DNA of 64,000 bases from Sinotaia quadrata (lineage: Eukaryota > Mollusca > Gastropoda > Architaenioglossa > Viviparidae). The notes beneath the pieces are model-generated. The model had not been told where the DNA came from. It searched no databases and saw only the letters and a list, made by a program, of their open reading frames with translations. The stretch's first letter is position 1. Each line of letters begins with the position of its first letter. The DNA lies in the NCBI GenBank assembly GCA_028829895.1, contig CM054177.1:38718564-38782563 (forward strand), given 5' to 3'. This document shows, piece after piece, positions 46,605 to 58,073 of the stretch. A program made the translations under genes and the position numbers.

Positions 46605-47345
46605 TCTTTACGTTGACTCCTTTTCCCCACAGGAATTCAATGGAAACTTTTTATCTTCTTGATGTTCTCAGTTTCTGTAGAGTTCTTGTGGGGCCTTCCT
46701 CCTTACTCTGTTATTCTAGGAGGGTAGTGCTGTTTTATGTTGCTGTGTTTGGATGCTTTTTTCTTTGATTTCTCAGGTTTGCGTCTGTTGTGAATTTTTT
46801 TTTTATTTGACAGTTGCAGAGCTACAGTCAATTTCCTGATTAGTTTTGGACTTTGTCAGTAATTTCAACCGAGTTGCAAGTGTCTTATTATATATTGGTC
46901 TGCATTCTTTGTTCTTAGAGTTTAAGTTCACTTTTGCCTTTCGGGTCGGATATAGATGGGCTGGGTGGGGTGTTTTATGGTAGAAATATGGTTTAGCTGT
47001 GTTGGTGAGTTTGGTTTTTAGTGGTGACTGTTGTTTCACCCATTGTGAGTGTATAATTGTATATATAAAAAAATGTTTGGGAAGACTACTTTGTACTTCC
47101 TGGTGTGTTTTATGGTGAAAGTGCGGTATATCTTTCTTTTATGAGTTTTAACCTGGTAGTGAACATTTTGATGTGTAAATGTTTGAATAATTAAAGGTGT
47201 GTGAGTAGTAATGTATTAAGTGAAAAATAATGTGTGTGAAAGCTATTTTAAAACTTCCTTTGAGTGTCTGTGTTCTATTTTTATTAGTTAGTGTGTAATA
47301 ATAGTATGAGTGGGTTTTTTTTAAATTATTTTTTTTTATGGAAGT
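46605..47345 (-). mobile_element. LINE 3'-end copy (module c), longest
   Basis: On the minus strand the block 46605-46740 carries the shared 3' module (complement of 'ccccacaggaattcaatgg', 'cttcttgatgttctcag', 'tgtggggccttcctcc'), ending in a short GAA tail. A 78-codon minus-strand frame at 46803-47039 ahead of the module is rich in Lys, Thr and Asn; I do not recognise it. The upper limit is approximate. It lies in the intron between exons 45850-45983 and 51246-51374 of gene A. A duplicated 'aagtaggtttactgaaatgt' segment adjoins at 47398-47500. Confidence 0.6.
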
Positions 47346-47759
47346 AATTTTCCATTGCCTGTCATTGTTTACAATTTACTTAAATGTTATTTACATTGAA
47401 GTAGGTTTACTGAAATGTCTGGTTTTTATACATACATATATCTGAAGTAGGTTTACTGAAATGTCTGGGTTTTTTTACATACATATATCTGATTTAGGTT
47501 TCTAATCACTTGGCCTTTAAGAGCTTTGAATTCTTACACTCCTGTGACAACAAACATTAAAAGAATCATAATAAACATTGCTGCATAAATCATACAAATG
47601 AATAATAAATGAGTCTACTAATAATAATGAACTATCAACAAGTCTGCTATAAATTCTAAAGATTGCCTGAATTAAATAAGTGAGGTAAAGACACTTTACA
47701 TGATGTTCTATTAAGATCTCAGCAGAGCACATTTTAATTACATAACAGCATACCATAAA

Positions 47760-48000
47760 AGATCTCAGTATACCATATCTTTATGTAGACAGGAATGTAC
47801 TTAATCAGAGCATCTTTATGTAGACAGTAATGTATAAAATCTGAGCATACCACATCTTTATGTAGACAGGAATGTACTTAATCAGAGCATCTTTATGTAG
47901 ACAGGAATGTATAAAATCTGAGCATACCATATCTTTATGTAGAAATGAATGTAAAAGATCTGAGCACACCACATCTTTATGTAGAATGAATGTAAATATC
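47760..48000. repeat. About 42-bp minisatellite, 5-6 copies
   Basis: Units share 'catctttatgtagacaggaa' and 'tgtataaaatctgagcatac'. Intron of gene A. Confidence 0.88.
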
Positions 48001-48084
48001 AAAGAGACTTATAGGCTGAGTTTAAAGTGAACTTGAAAACACTAGGCAACAATCTTTTATTGTGATTTTTATCAGTCTTCAAAC

Positions 48085-48690
48085 TACAGCCAATAATGAT
48101 AGGATTCAGGGCCAATAATGATAGGATTCAGAGCTAATAATGACAGGATTCAGAGCTATTAATGACTGAACTCACTACAGATGTGTCTATTTTGACATAA
48201 GACTCAATCGATATGTTTATTGGAATAAGTGCTTGAAAAAATCCAGAATAAAACAGATAATGACAGCCCAAAATAGAATATGGAATAATAAAATAAAAAA
48301 TACTAAAGTAGTATAACAAAGAACTCGAAGTAGGAATGACTAAATTACCCTGAAGTCTAAAATGGAATGACACAATGTGAAATGGCAATGAATGAAATAA
48401 CCTGACAGCCTAAAAATAGAATTATGCACAATGTGAAATGACAATAAATGAAATAATCTGACAATAATAGAATGAAACTATTAAAAAGCAGGGAAAGGCA
48501 TAACTTGACAGCCTAAATAGAAGGTAAAAAATATAAAGTATAAATGATTAAAATGCCTTGATAGCCTAAACAAGAATGACAATGTGAAATTAAAAAAAAT
48601 GAATGAAACAACATGCTATCCTAAAATAGACTGACAAAGAATTAATAAAGAATGAATGAAGTAACGGAACAAAGAAGACCCTTGGCTAGA
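48085..48690. repeat. Degenerate minisatellite resembling the donor junction of exon 51246-51374
   Basis: It starts with four 19-bp units ('taatgataggattcagagc') at 48090-48165. A longer array of about 45-60-bp units follows, such as 'aatataaagtataaatgat' plus 'taaaatgccttgatagcc'. The real exon end reads 'aatataaagtaggaatgag' plus 'tgaatacccggacagc' at 51220-51256. The resemblance covers intron and exon bases across the donor. Similar units reappear at 51175-51245. Confidence 0.65.
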
Positions 48691-48699
48691 TAAGGTAAA

Positions 48700-51160
48700 A
48701 TAAAGTTTGTGAATGTGTGAATGGTTAGGTTTTATTAGGAATGTTATGCTATTTTATTTATGTCTAACTTTTATTTCTTGGAGAGGTATATACCAAAATA
48801 AAAATTTATTAATGGAGTAATTTGTGGTACACTTAGACTCTGCAACTACCTGGTTTTTAGGGTTTTTCAGTTATTATTTATTTATTTATTCTGAAATCTA
48901 TGATGTGGGCTTTGGGTGCATGATTCTGATGTTATTCATGCTGTATCCAAGTACCTACCAGTGTGACATATCTTGTGTATCAAGGATTGAAGCTAAGTTG
49001 CTTGGGCTGTGATTCCAGTGCTGCTTCAAAATTAAATGTTTAGTTTAGTTTAAGTACTTAGGATGAGAAAATAGGACAGAATGTATTTTGCTTATTCTTT
49101 TTAAATATTGTTAAACTTTTCTTGTTATTAATATTTTATTAATTGTTCAGTCTCTCATATCTGTAAGTCCAATGTAACTTCTTTTGCTTGTTATTGTAAT
49201 CTGTAGTGATAGTCTAATGATTATGTCTTGTTCTTTGTCCATCTATATGTCTGTTTATGTATCTATTTTATAAAAATCTATTTCTTGGTATAAATAATGG
49301 AGTGGGGGCCATAAGTCAAATTAATGGCAGTGTAACAGGAGAAAAATTATACTTGACTTCCTAACCAGCATTCACTTAAAATTCGTTATTTTTGTTTCAT
49401 GGACACAGTACTTACATAAGAGTACTTCATACTCTTGAAGGGAGAGAGAACTCACCACATTATGTAATATTCTGGACAATAGCTGATTGTAGGTCATACC
49501 CATAAACATCACATGATTAATAGGTTCGTGCCTTAGATTCACACAACTCTTTATATACCACATGGTGCAGCCAATGCGTTATTCACGAGGGAACCGATGG
49601 ACCGATTGCAAGCATCTAGTCATTTGCGATATTGCTGTGAATCACCAGGCCCGCTGTTGAGTCAGTAAAGTCATTATTGAGCAAGGTAACACATCGATTT
49701 CCTTAAATACTATTGTATTTTATTTAAGTTGTGATTGTGTTGAATTTACATGCCTATTATTGTTAAATTGAATTATTGCAAATTCTCTAAACACGTGGTT
49801 GAATAACAGTGTGGCTAAGTTCGAATATTGCATTCTCTAAATTAATTGTCGAATTGTAAGACAATAATTTATAAACTAAAATAACTGAATTGTGATGGCA
49901 GAACATTTGTGCACGTTCATTTGTAAATCTATTGTAACAATTTTAAATTCATTTGCGTGCATAATATTATTGGAATTCTAACGCGCAAATACGTTATTTT
50001 AAATTATATTTGATTTCTTCTATTTCAATTTTCATTTGTAAAGTATAAATGTTTTGAAATATTTCTAAGCTTTTGCGTATGTTAATTCTAACACGCATGA
50101 GCGTGACCGAAACTGTATCTTTATGATATATTAAATTATTAAATGTAAAGATACTAAAATATTCGAGGAATAACTATGCTATTGTTCACACCACGTGCTA
50201 AGATTGCAAATCTATAAGAACTATTGCTCATAGGAATTCATTTATTTCCAGAGTGGGTCTACATCTTTGTCGAGGAGTTTACATCTTTGTTGATGAGTTT
50301 TCGTCTATGTCGACGCTTCTATGACTTGCATCTTACGTTTATGCATTACGTCGATGCTTCTTGTCATTTTGACTGCTTGTCACTTGGCAAGTGTTCTACA
50401 CAACTTCGTACCCATTTTGTTCAACTTGTTGACTTGGTCGTGAGCGAGTTTTGGACAACTCAGACGAGGGGTAATGATGTGCGAAGTGTTGAACAGAAAC
50501 TGACAGATCGTGTCTCCTGTAACCGACTACAACAGTTGGGGATTCAGCGTGCGTTGTTTCATCATGATAAGGATGTCCAGCTAAGTACCAGAGTCTAGTA
50601 AACTTGAACTGTATATGGAACATTTGCAATCTCGTGTATCGAATAATTAGCATAGTATATGAGACCTAGTATCATTATGAATCTCTAAATACTTTGTTAT
50701 TTGTTAAACTTTTATTAAATTCTTTTTATTTGTTTATCAATTATCTTCATTGACTATTTATGCAAGATAGACCAAAAGAGCTGGGTGGGGGCAATAGAGT
50801 CATGAAAGGAAGATTGAATGCATAATTAGTTATAATTGATTAAACATTTACCAGTTTGTGCTTTGTACACCAGTTTGCCTGTCTGTAAAATTTGTCGGCT
50901 TTAACTAAAAGCATTTAAATTTTATTGAGACTGAAGGGTAAATTGGAGGGCATCCAATCTGTTGTCAGAATAAGGTGGGATAATTCTGAAGCAGGGTCTT
51001 AAAATAAATGTTGGAATGTAATAGGCAGCATATCAGTATAATAGTCGCAGATATGCATATTTAACCAGTGGTCCAGACTCTGCATCACCACCTGTAGACA
51101 TTTCATATCATAACTAATTTGATATAATTCATTATTATGTGAGCCCAGAGTACATCGCAA
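48700..51160. other. Segment between two parts of the junction-derived array; probable insertion(s), no recognised gene
   Basis: Contains the second copy of the 'gagtgggggccataagtc' dispersed repeat (to 49345). A CpG-richer block follows at 49560-50800 with a 124-codon plus-strand open frame (50224-50598) that I do not recognise. The frame has no domain features, no splice context and no visible homologue here. The block ends with 'gagctgggtgggggcaatag', reminiscent of a polypurine tract. It may be one or more retroelement remnants. Confidence 0.4.
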
Positions 51161-51245
51161 CACAGAAAACAGGAAAAAAATTAATGAAATAACTTAATAG
51201 CATAACACTAAATGAACAGAATATAAAGTAGGAATGAGTGAATAC

Positions 51246-51374
51246 CCGGACAGCTTCTCCATAGATGTCAGAAGACATACTGGCAGCAGTTGGTACTGTA
51301 TTGGGCACCATATTGGTGGCAGTCTCAGAGATGATAATTTTGGAGGCTGGAACCCCTAACACTCGACTTGCAAC
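51246..51374 (-). CDS. XDH: Gene A exon, molybdenum domain ([17 protein letters not shown])
   Basis: The 129-bp phase-0 exon encodes 43 residues beginning [13 protein letters not shown], followed by [18 protein letters not shown]. It matches bovine VASRALKIPTSKI and ISETSTNTVPNTSPTAAS, a strongly conserved stretch of the molybdopterin domain. The acceptor is TTTCAG and the donor GTATTC. Confidence 0.96.
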
Positions 51375-51424
51375 CTGAAATAATTCCAATATATAATTAC
51401 TCTCAATACATTGACTTAAATCCT

Positions 51425-51615
51425 TAATACTGGTGTTTAATAAGTTATTAATGGTGTTTAATAAGTCTTTACTTATGTTTAATAAGTTATTGTTGTTCTT
51501 TAATAAATTAGTACTGGTGTTTAATAAGTTATCACTTGATGTTTAATAAGTTATTATTGATATGTTATCTCGGTTGTTCAATAAGTTATTACTGATGTTT
51601 AATAAGTTTGAACCC
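51425..51615. repeat. About 24-30-bp minisatellite 'tgtttaataagttatta'
   Basis: About eight copies of 'ggtgtttaataagttatta' with variable spacers, in the intron just upstream (in transcript sense) of exon 51246-51374. Confidence 0.85.
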
Positions 51616-51924
51616 TAATTACCTAACAGCTAAGGTCAATGATTTCATGGCAGAATTAAAAAGTATTAAAACAATCTGTAGAGTGAGTTTTAAACACTTA
51701 AGCACTTACCAGCAATAAAAACTGTCATAGAATGTTCTAAACAATATTAATCATTAGGAGATACTTAAAAAGAGTGATAAACATGTTCCTTATACATTCA
51801 CATGTGCACACACACTCTCTCTCTTAGATTTCAGAGGCCTTTGCACTTGTTCTTTATTTTCACTCATATTTTTATTACAGGAGAAAAACATCAACAACTC
51901 CAAACGAGATGTTACACTATCCTA

Positions 51925-52240
51925 CTGAGAGAAAACAAGTTCTAAATGAGATGTTATTTACTAGGGGAAGTCAGTCAATAATAGTTCCAAGTGAGATGTT
52001 ATTTACTAGGGGAAGTCAGTTAATAACAGTTCCAAGTGAGATGTTATTTACTAGGGAAAGTCAGTTAATAACAGTTCCAAGTGAGACGTTATTCTATATT
52101 ATTGGGGAAATCAGTCAATAACAGTTCCAAATGAGATATTATTTTATATTATTATTTGGGGAAACCAGTTAATAAGAGTTCAAATTGAGATATTATTGGA
52201 GAAATCAGTCAATAGCAGTTCCAAGTGAGATGCTATTTTA
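51925..52240. repeat. About 55-bp minisatellite, 5-6 copies
   Basis: Units share 'gttccaagtgagatgttatt' and 'ggggaagtcagttaataaca'. The first three units are nearly identical, later ones diverge. Confidence 0.88.
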
Positions 52241-52499
52241 TATTATTGGTATAAATTAGTTATAACAATTACAAGCTACTCTCTGACTGTATTCCTTGAA
52301 AAACAGTTACATGTATTATTAAAATTTACTCATAGCTGAAAATTAACAACTAGTTAAAGAAAGAAGATATAGTGTGATGAAACACATGGAGAAAATTATA
52401 TCATTAATAGTTCTTACTGTTTGAAAAGGAAATAATTCAGTCCCACAAAACAAACTCATAGGGCTATTTTATGCAATTAAATCTTCATCCCAGACTGGA

Positions 52500-52693
52500 A
52501 GTATGAAGTATCTAAGCCTCAAATCAAATTATATCAGAAAATGTCTCAGCCTTAAATCAAACTATATCAGAAAATATCTAAGTCTCAAATCAAATTATGT
52601 CAGAAAATATCTAAGCTGCAAATCAAATTATATCAGAAAAATATCTAAGCTGCAAAACAAATTATATCAAAAAATATCTAAGCCTCAAATCAA
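52500..52693. repeat. 33-bp minisatellite, about 6 copies
   Basis: The unit is 'aagcctcaaatcaaattata' plus 'tcagaaaatatct'. The last units run into the long hairpin at 52694-52829, whose arms contain the same unit. Confidence 0.9.
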
Positions 52694-52829
52694 AACAATA
52701 GTTATATAATTTATGAGATTCAGATATTTTCTGACATAATTTGATTTGAGGCTTATATTTTCTGATATAAGCCTCAAATCAAATTATGTCAGAAAATATC
52801 TGAATCTCATAAATTATATAACTATTGTT
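52694..52829. repeat. Perfect 64-bp inverted repeat with 8-nt spacer
   Basis: The left arm, 52694-52757, is the exact reverse complement of the right arm, 52766-52829. The loop 'ttttctga' is 8 nt. The inner part of each arm is a copy of the adjacent 33-bp minisatellite unit. The outer part ('aacaatagttatataattta') is single-copy flank. A hairpin-primed or template-switch event in the array would explain this. Confidence 0.9.
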
Positions 52830-53514
52830 GTTTTGTAACAATGCAGAAGTAGAGTAATAACATTCTATAGCCCAGACTATGTCATGGAAATCATATACTG
52901 ATTTTAATTGACAAATTCACCATTAACATTTTACCATCATTACTTATGGGTACAACAATTATCACATGCTCTGCTTGAAAAACAGAAACTTACATTTATC
53001 TGTAGTAGTGTTCCTTTTCTACTATCTATACTTTACTAGTCAGTGACATCCACATATATAGTGAGTAAATCACCAACAGCCAAAAATGTTTGTGACATAA
53101 CATTTCAGCTTTGAAATATATTTTACTGATAATATCTTTGTGTATTAATGCATTTTCTTGTATAACAGCAAGCTCTGATAAGAGACAACAGAATTGATTT
53201 TTAGTTTGAAATTATATATGAAATTGATAAACTGTCTTTTTAAGAGGTGAAAATAAAGGACATTTAAATTATATGGAAATGATAATGATGTGTGAAACTT
53301 ATAAGCTGTTTTTAAAAGAATACAATGAAAGACACATAAAGTACAGTGAAACCTCGCCATAATGTGATAATTGGGGTCCATAAAATCAGATCACATTAAT
53401 AGAGGGTTTGCCTTAATGCAGGGTTTTGCAATAGAATGCATTATTAAGATATATATTTCGGGAGCCATGCTTTATATCTGAATTTGCGTTATCGCAAGGT
53501 TCGACTGTATTTGT

Positions 53515-54098
53515 GAATTGAAATTAAATTAATAAAATAAAGGAATGTCTAAGTATCAAATGAATTAAATTAATAAAATGAAGGAATGTCTAAAGTATGA
53601 ATTGAAATTAAATTAATAAAATGAAGGAATGTCTAAGTATCAAATGAATTAAATTAATAAAATGAAGGAATGTCTAAAGTATGAATTGAAATTAAATTAA
53701 TGAAATGAAGGAATGTCTAAAGAATAAATTGAAATTAAAATTAATAAAATGAAGAATGTCTAAAGTATGAATTGAAATTAAATTAATAAAATGAAGGGAT
53801 GTCTAAAGTATGAATTGAAATTAAATTAATATAATGAAGGAATGTCTAAATTATGAAGTGAAATTTAATGATTAAAGTAAAGGACATATAAAGTATTTGT
53901 AACTGAAATTAAATGAGTAAAATAAAGAAATGTCTAAAGCATATGTGAATTGAAATTAAATTAATAAAATAAAGGACAATGAAATTAATTGAATAAAATA
54001 AACGACATAAAACATTTGTGAAATGAAATGAAATTAATAAAATAAAGGACAAATAAAGCATTTGTGGACTGAAATTGAATGAATAAAATAAAGGACTG
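53515..54098. repeat. About 43-bp minisatellite next to the donor of exon 54101-54196
   Basis: About 12 units of 'gaattgaaattaaattaat' plus 'aaaatgaaggaatgtctaaagtat' (broken as 'aaaatgaaggaatg' and 'tctaaagtat'). The array runs up to the exon. The terminal unit reads 'gaatgaataaaataaagg' followed by 'actgacctgg', the donor and first exon bases, where other units have 'aatgtcta'. Confidence 0.85.
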
Positions 54099-54100
54099 AC

Positions 54101-54196
54101 CTGGATCATCTTGGTATGCAGCCCTTGTCCCATCTCTACACCTCCATGTGTCACAAGAACAGAACCATCAATGTATATGTGCACCAGAGCACCACC
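54101..54196 (-). CDS. XDH: Gene A exon, molybdenum domain ([15 protein letters not shown])
   Basis: The 96-bp phase-0 exon encodes 32 residues: [19 protein letters not shown] then [13 protein letters not shown]. It matches bovine AGALLHVYTDGSVLLTHGG and [13 protein letters not shown]. The conserved GGxEMGQG loop contacts the molybdopterin cofactor. The acceptor is ATGAAG and the donor GTCAGT. Confidence 0.96.
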
Positions 54197-54394
54197 CTTC
54201 ATGGAAAACACCAAAACAGTTGTTTCAAACTAGCAGAGTGCAATACTGTAGGTTCACGAAACTGAACTAATCTTTTAAATAATAACGAAAAGTATGTGAG
54301 TTGCTTAAAGATTCACCAAGTCTGTCTGACATAATAGTTACAGATTTATTGATATATTGTTACCAGATATAATAGTTACAGTATTCACTGTATT

Positions 54395-54720
54395 CATCTG
54401 AGTCTATCAGATATAATGGGCATAGATTCACTGAGTCTGACACTATAATGGTTAAAGATTCACTGAGTTTATCAGATATAAATTATAATGTTTACAGATT
54501 CAGAGTCTATCAGATATAATGGGCATAGATTCACTGAGTCTGACAGCTATAATGGTTAAAGATTCACTGAGTTTATCAGATATAAATTATAATGTTTACA
54601 GATTCAGAGTCTATCAGATATAATGGGCATAGATTCACTGAGTCTGACAGCTATAATGGTTAAAGATTCACTGAGTTTATCAGATATAAATTATAATGTT
54701 TACAGATTCAGATATAATAA
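54395..54720. repeat. About 104-bp tandem repeat, 3 copies
   Basis: Units share 'gattcactgagtctgacagc', 'tataatggttaaagattcac' and 'ttataatgtttacagattc'. Near-identical, so recently expanded. Fills part of the 914-bp intron. Confidence 0.9.
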
Positions 54721-55110
54721 ATAAAGTGATAAACCCATAATAATTTTAGTCAGCCAATGATAACTAAAGAAATAAGTTTAGCCCTTTTAAGCTGATATTA
54801 ACAAATTTAATTGTAGTGATTGTGCACATAAACAGTCTGATTACACTATTTTTGCTTATCATTCATTCCTTGAATCACATTTTTTGTAGAAAGAATTAAA
54901 AGAACTGTTAAAGCAAGATATTTTACTGAAAAGGTGATAGATTCATATAAACAGATTTCTATTCTCTGGAAAATAGATTTTCTTGTGCCAACAAAAACAG
55001 GAAGTCTATAAAAATAGACTACCAATCTTTGGATTAATTGTAGATTTCCTCAAGATTTCCTCATGCCAACAAAAGCAAGAAAATCTATTAGTGGCCAATA
55101 TTGAACTGAC

Positions 55111-55192
55111 CTGGTTCATATCAAGCTTTCCAAATGCCAAACCAAACTTAGTAGGTATAACTGCTATGCCCCGTTTCCTCCAACGATTCTCA
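55111..55192 (-). CDS. XDH: Gene A exon, substrate-channel segment
   Basis: The 82-bp exon encodes 27 residues after a split serine: [20 protein letters not shown] then GKLDMNQ. It matches bovine [20 protein letters not shown] followed by TVPFLNQ. The Phe of GLAF aligns with bovine Phe1009, which stacks on the purine. The next residue, Thr in bovine (1010), is Gly here, and bovine Phe1013 aligns with Asp. The acceptor is TTTTGCAG and the donor GTCAGT. Confidence 0.95.
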
Positions 55193-55379
55193 CTGCAAAA
55201 TAACAATTATAAAGTAATGTTTTATTATATCATTTATTATACAACTAGAAAAAAATCACAAAGTTATGTCATTTACTTTTTTGACATTTTTAATAGCAGA
55301 TGAACTAAGTATTTGCTTGTGATAATACCATCTATTGTCTGCTACTCTAGAAGTGAAGTTAGAAATGATGTTTCAGTTC

Positions 55380-55765
55380 CCTTAACTTTAAAAAACTGTA
55401 GTAAGTGTATGGAGGGGGTAACACTCAAATTAACTTTAAAAAACTAGTAAGTGTATGGAGGGGGTAACACTCAAATTAACTTTAAAAAACTGTAGTAAGT
55501 GTATGGAGGGGGTAACACTCAAATTAACTTTAAAAAACTGTAGTAAGTGTATGGAGGGGGTAACACTCAAATTAACTTTAAAAAAACTGTAGTAAGTGTA
55601 TGGAGGGGGGTAACACTCAAATTAACTTTAAAAAACTGTAGTAAGTGTGTGGAGGGGGGTAACACTTGAATTAACTTTAAAAAACTGTAGTAAGTGTAAG
55701 GAGAGAGTAACACTCAAATTAACTTTAAAAAACTGTAGTAAGTGCATAGAGGGGGTAATAGTCGA
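55380..55765. repeat. 48-bp minisatellite, 8 copies
   Basis: The unit is 'aactttaaaaaactgtagta' plus 'agtgtatggagggggtaaca' plus 'ctcaaatt'. Slight variation in the G run (5-6 G). The 94-codon frame across the right end is an artefact of the 48-bp periodicity. Confidence 0.92.
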
Positions 55766-56689
55766 ATTAGAAATGAAGCACATTTATATGTGTCAGAATG
55801 ACACAAAGTTTGACATAAGTCTACAAAGGGATTTTGTGTCTCTTGATGAGAGGAAAGCTTGTTATAGAAACCTAATGGCTGTAGTTAGGAAAAAAAGAGT
55901 AAGATGCTGCTGCTGTGTCAGAGCACTATGAGTGATCATAAAAGAGGTTGGCATAACCAGTCATGATTATGAGAGATGTATGGATTGAGTTGTGTTTTAT
56001 CAGAGTGTGAGTACTCTGAGACAGAAAATTTGGAGACAACGAATTGAGATCAGGTTAGCTGAAATAACCCTTTGCACGGTAAGCATAAAATACAAAAGCT
56101 ATCTAAGGTAGAATGGAGCTGTGTGCAATATTCAAAACATTAAGAAAAAAGTCTAGACTTGCACATGACATATTTGTATTGACTGTCAGATCTGAACCAA
56201 GATTTTGAAGCTATGACGTACACAAAGAATAGTGTGGTAGGCATGTATATCTATGAGAGAAGGTTTATCCTATAAACCCTCTATGAGCTGCTAGCATATT
56301 TAGCATATTTAGCTCAAGCCAAACATCCATGAATAAGACTTATGAAGTGTTAAAAATAAGAACATTTGCTCTATTCTTGTTGAATGTATGATTATTGTCA
56401 TTTTGTGTAATATGACCTTTCAGATAATGTTTAAAGACATGCCTATGTTATATGTGGATTATCACTGTTGATTGCAGTGCCATTTACTGCATAATAATTG
56501 TATAATTAATTTTTTGTTTTATATTTTGAAGTTCATCATTTTCATTCCCCCTTTATTTCCCACAGAATGTGTGACATTGGAAATTAGTATGTTTGAATAA
56601 TCACTTTGTGAAAGAGTTGTGCCTCAAATTAGGTAATAAACGACCTAATTTATCATTTTTCAAACAAACTTGTTATTCACAGTTTTTTT

Positions 56690-57000
56690 GAGAGGGGGCA
56701 AAAGAATTTGTATTTGTATTGTTTTGTTCCATTTGTCTGTTCATCCATTTATTCACTTTTATGATACTTGTTCACCTGCATGCACAGCCAATAAAACGTT
56801 CCTTTACATGGCAGAATAAAATTGGACCCCACCCAAACATCAATGGCTGTCTGTCATTGTGTGTCTATGTAACATCTTGACATGACATATTACTGGCACA
56901 TGTCACACGAGCTTCTTGGAGATACACCGGAACAAGCCAAACCCAACTTCACCCCTAGTGTCTCTATACTTAGCTCCGCCTGACATGACATGTTACATCA
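56690..57000. repeat. Possible LTR remnant
   Basis: On the minus strand, a TGTAACATGTCATGTCAGGC start at about 57000 and a CCCCCTCTCA end at about 56690 frame a 310-bp block. It contains AATAAA-like and GC-richer sequence. An internal partial inverted copy of the start (TGTAACATCTTGACATGACA at about 56867) is present. No target duplication found. The neighbouring stretches 55930-56690 and 57010-57200 show nothing else. Confidence 0.3.
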
Positions 57001-57194
57001 ATCTAAAGAGATTAATTTTAAAGGAGTAGAATTCTCACAGAATTCTAAATAGTAGAACACTATTTAGACATTTGAATTTTAGATCAAGGTTAGCAGAATG
57101 CTAATTAGATTAATCCTGTGTGGAACTCAATCATTTAGGGTGAAAGCAAACGACTGTCTTGTAATAAATGATATCGCTTTTTTTTCAAAAACAT

Positions 57195-57335
57195 TTAGTT
57201 CCATGAGTAAATACATTTAGCACCTCAATCAAATATATTTAGCTTCCCAAATGACTACTTTTAGCACCTCAATCAAGTATATTTAGCTCCCCAAGTGACT
57301 ACTTTTAGTGTCTCAAAGGAATACCTTTAGCACCC
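57195..57335. repeat. Short tandem repeat 'tttagcacctcaatcaa'
   Basis: Five or six degenerate units of about 22-28 bp with a 'ttagc(a/t)cc' core. Intronic. Confidence 0.65.
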
Positions 57336-57608
57336 CAAGTTTGTTTTACTCGGCTTTGAATTTTAATGCTTTGTTTTGGTATATAATCTGAAACATCTAT
57401 ACATTTAGGTCACATGATTGTTGACTGTTATCTCATAAAGCAGGGGAGATAATTTTATAAACAGTGACCATTACTTATGAGCAGCAAAAGCTCTGTATAT
57501 AATCTGTTTACATCATGTTTACTCTAAACCTCTGTATTCACTTCCATACATGTAGGGTTTATGATTTAATTACAATTTAATTCTAAGCAGAAAACAATCA
57601 ATTCTCAC

Positions 57609-57754
57609 CTATTGTACAAATTAACTTCCTTACGACGCTGGCGAAAATGGCTTTTCTCAAAGCATTCTTCCCAGCATCTCTGTATGGTAACATTTTCCAA
57701 AACCTGGTTGTAAAAGGTTCTGTCTCCTTCTTTGTAAAAATTTATTTGTCTAAC
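57609..57754 (-). CDS. XDH: Gene A exon (FYKEGD ... RCWEECF)
   Basis: The 146-bp exon encodes 48 residues plus two bases of a split codon. VRQINFYKEGDRTFYNQVLE and IQRCWEECFEKSHFRQRRKE match bovine VRRKNLYKEGDLTHFNQKLE and LPRCWEECLASSQYHARKSE. The acceptor is TTACAG and the donor GTGAGA. Confidence 0.95.
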
Positions 57755-58073
57755 CTGTAAATGCATCAAACAATATCTGAGCAAACATCTATAATAAAAT
57801 ATTTATTTGCTGCTAAATTATTAGACATAATCTCTATTTTATGTAAAATATTTATTTGCTGGTTACTAGGCATAATCTATAAATTACTAGGCATAATCTA
57901 TAGTTTATATAAAAGCTTGAAGTAACTACAAAATTGATACCAATTTTAGTTAATATAAAATTTTTAAAATATTAAATAAAATTGAATTTTTTTATTTTTT
58001 TGGGGGGGGTTTGTAAAAATATAATGTACAATGGCTTAAAGAAATTACAATTAATAAGAAATTCTGATTCCAC

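Noticed and set aside
47760..48000. Regularly spaced repeats resembling a CRISPR array
   Set aside because: Repeats are contiguous, diverged tandem units without unique spacers, in a eukaryotic intron; the same holds for the other arrays.
50224..50598. 124-codon open frame as a host gene
   Set aside because: No recognisable domain, no splice context and it lies in a probable retroelement remnant; kept only as part of that region.
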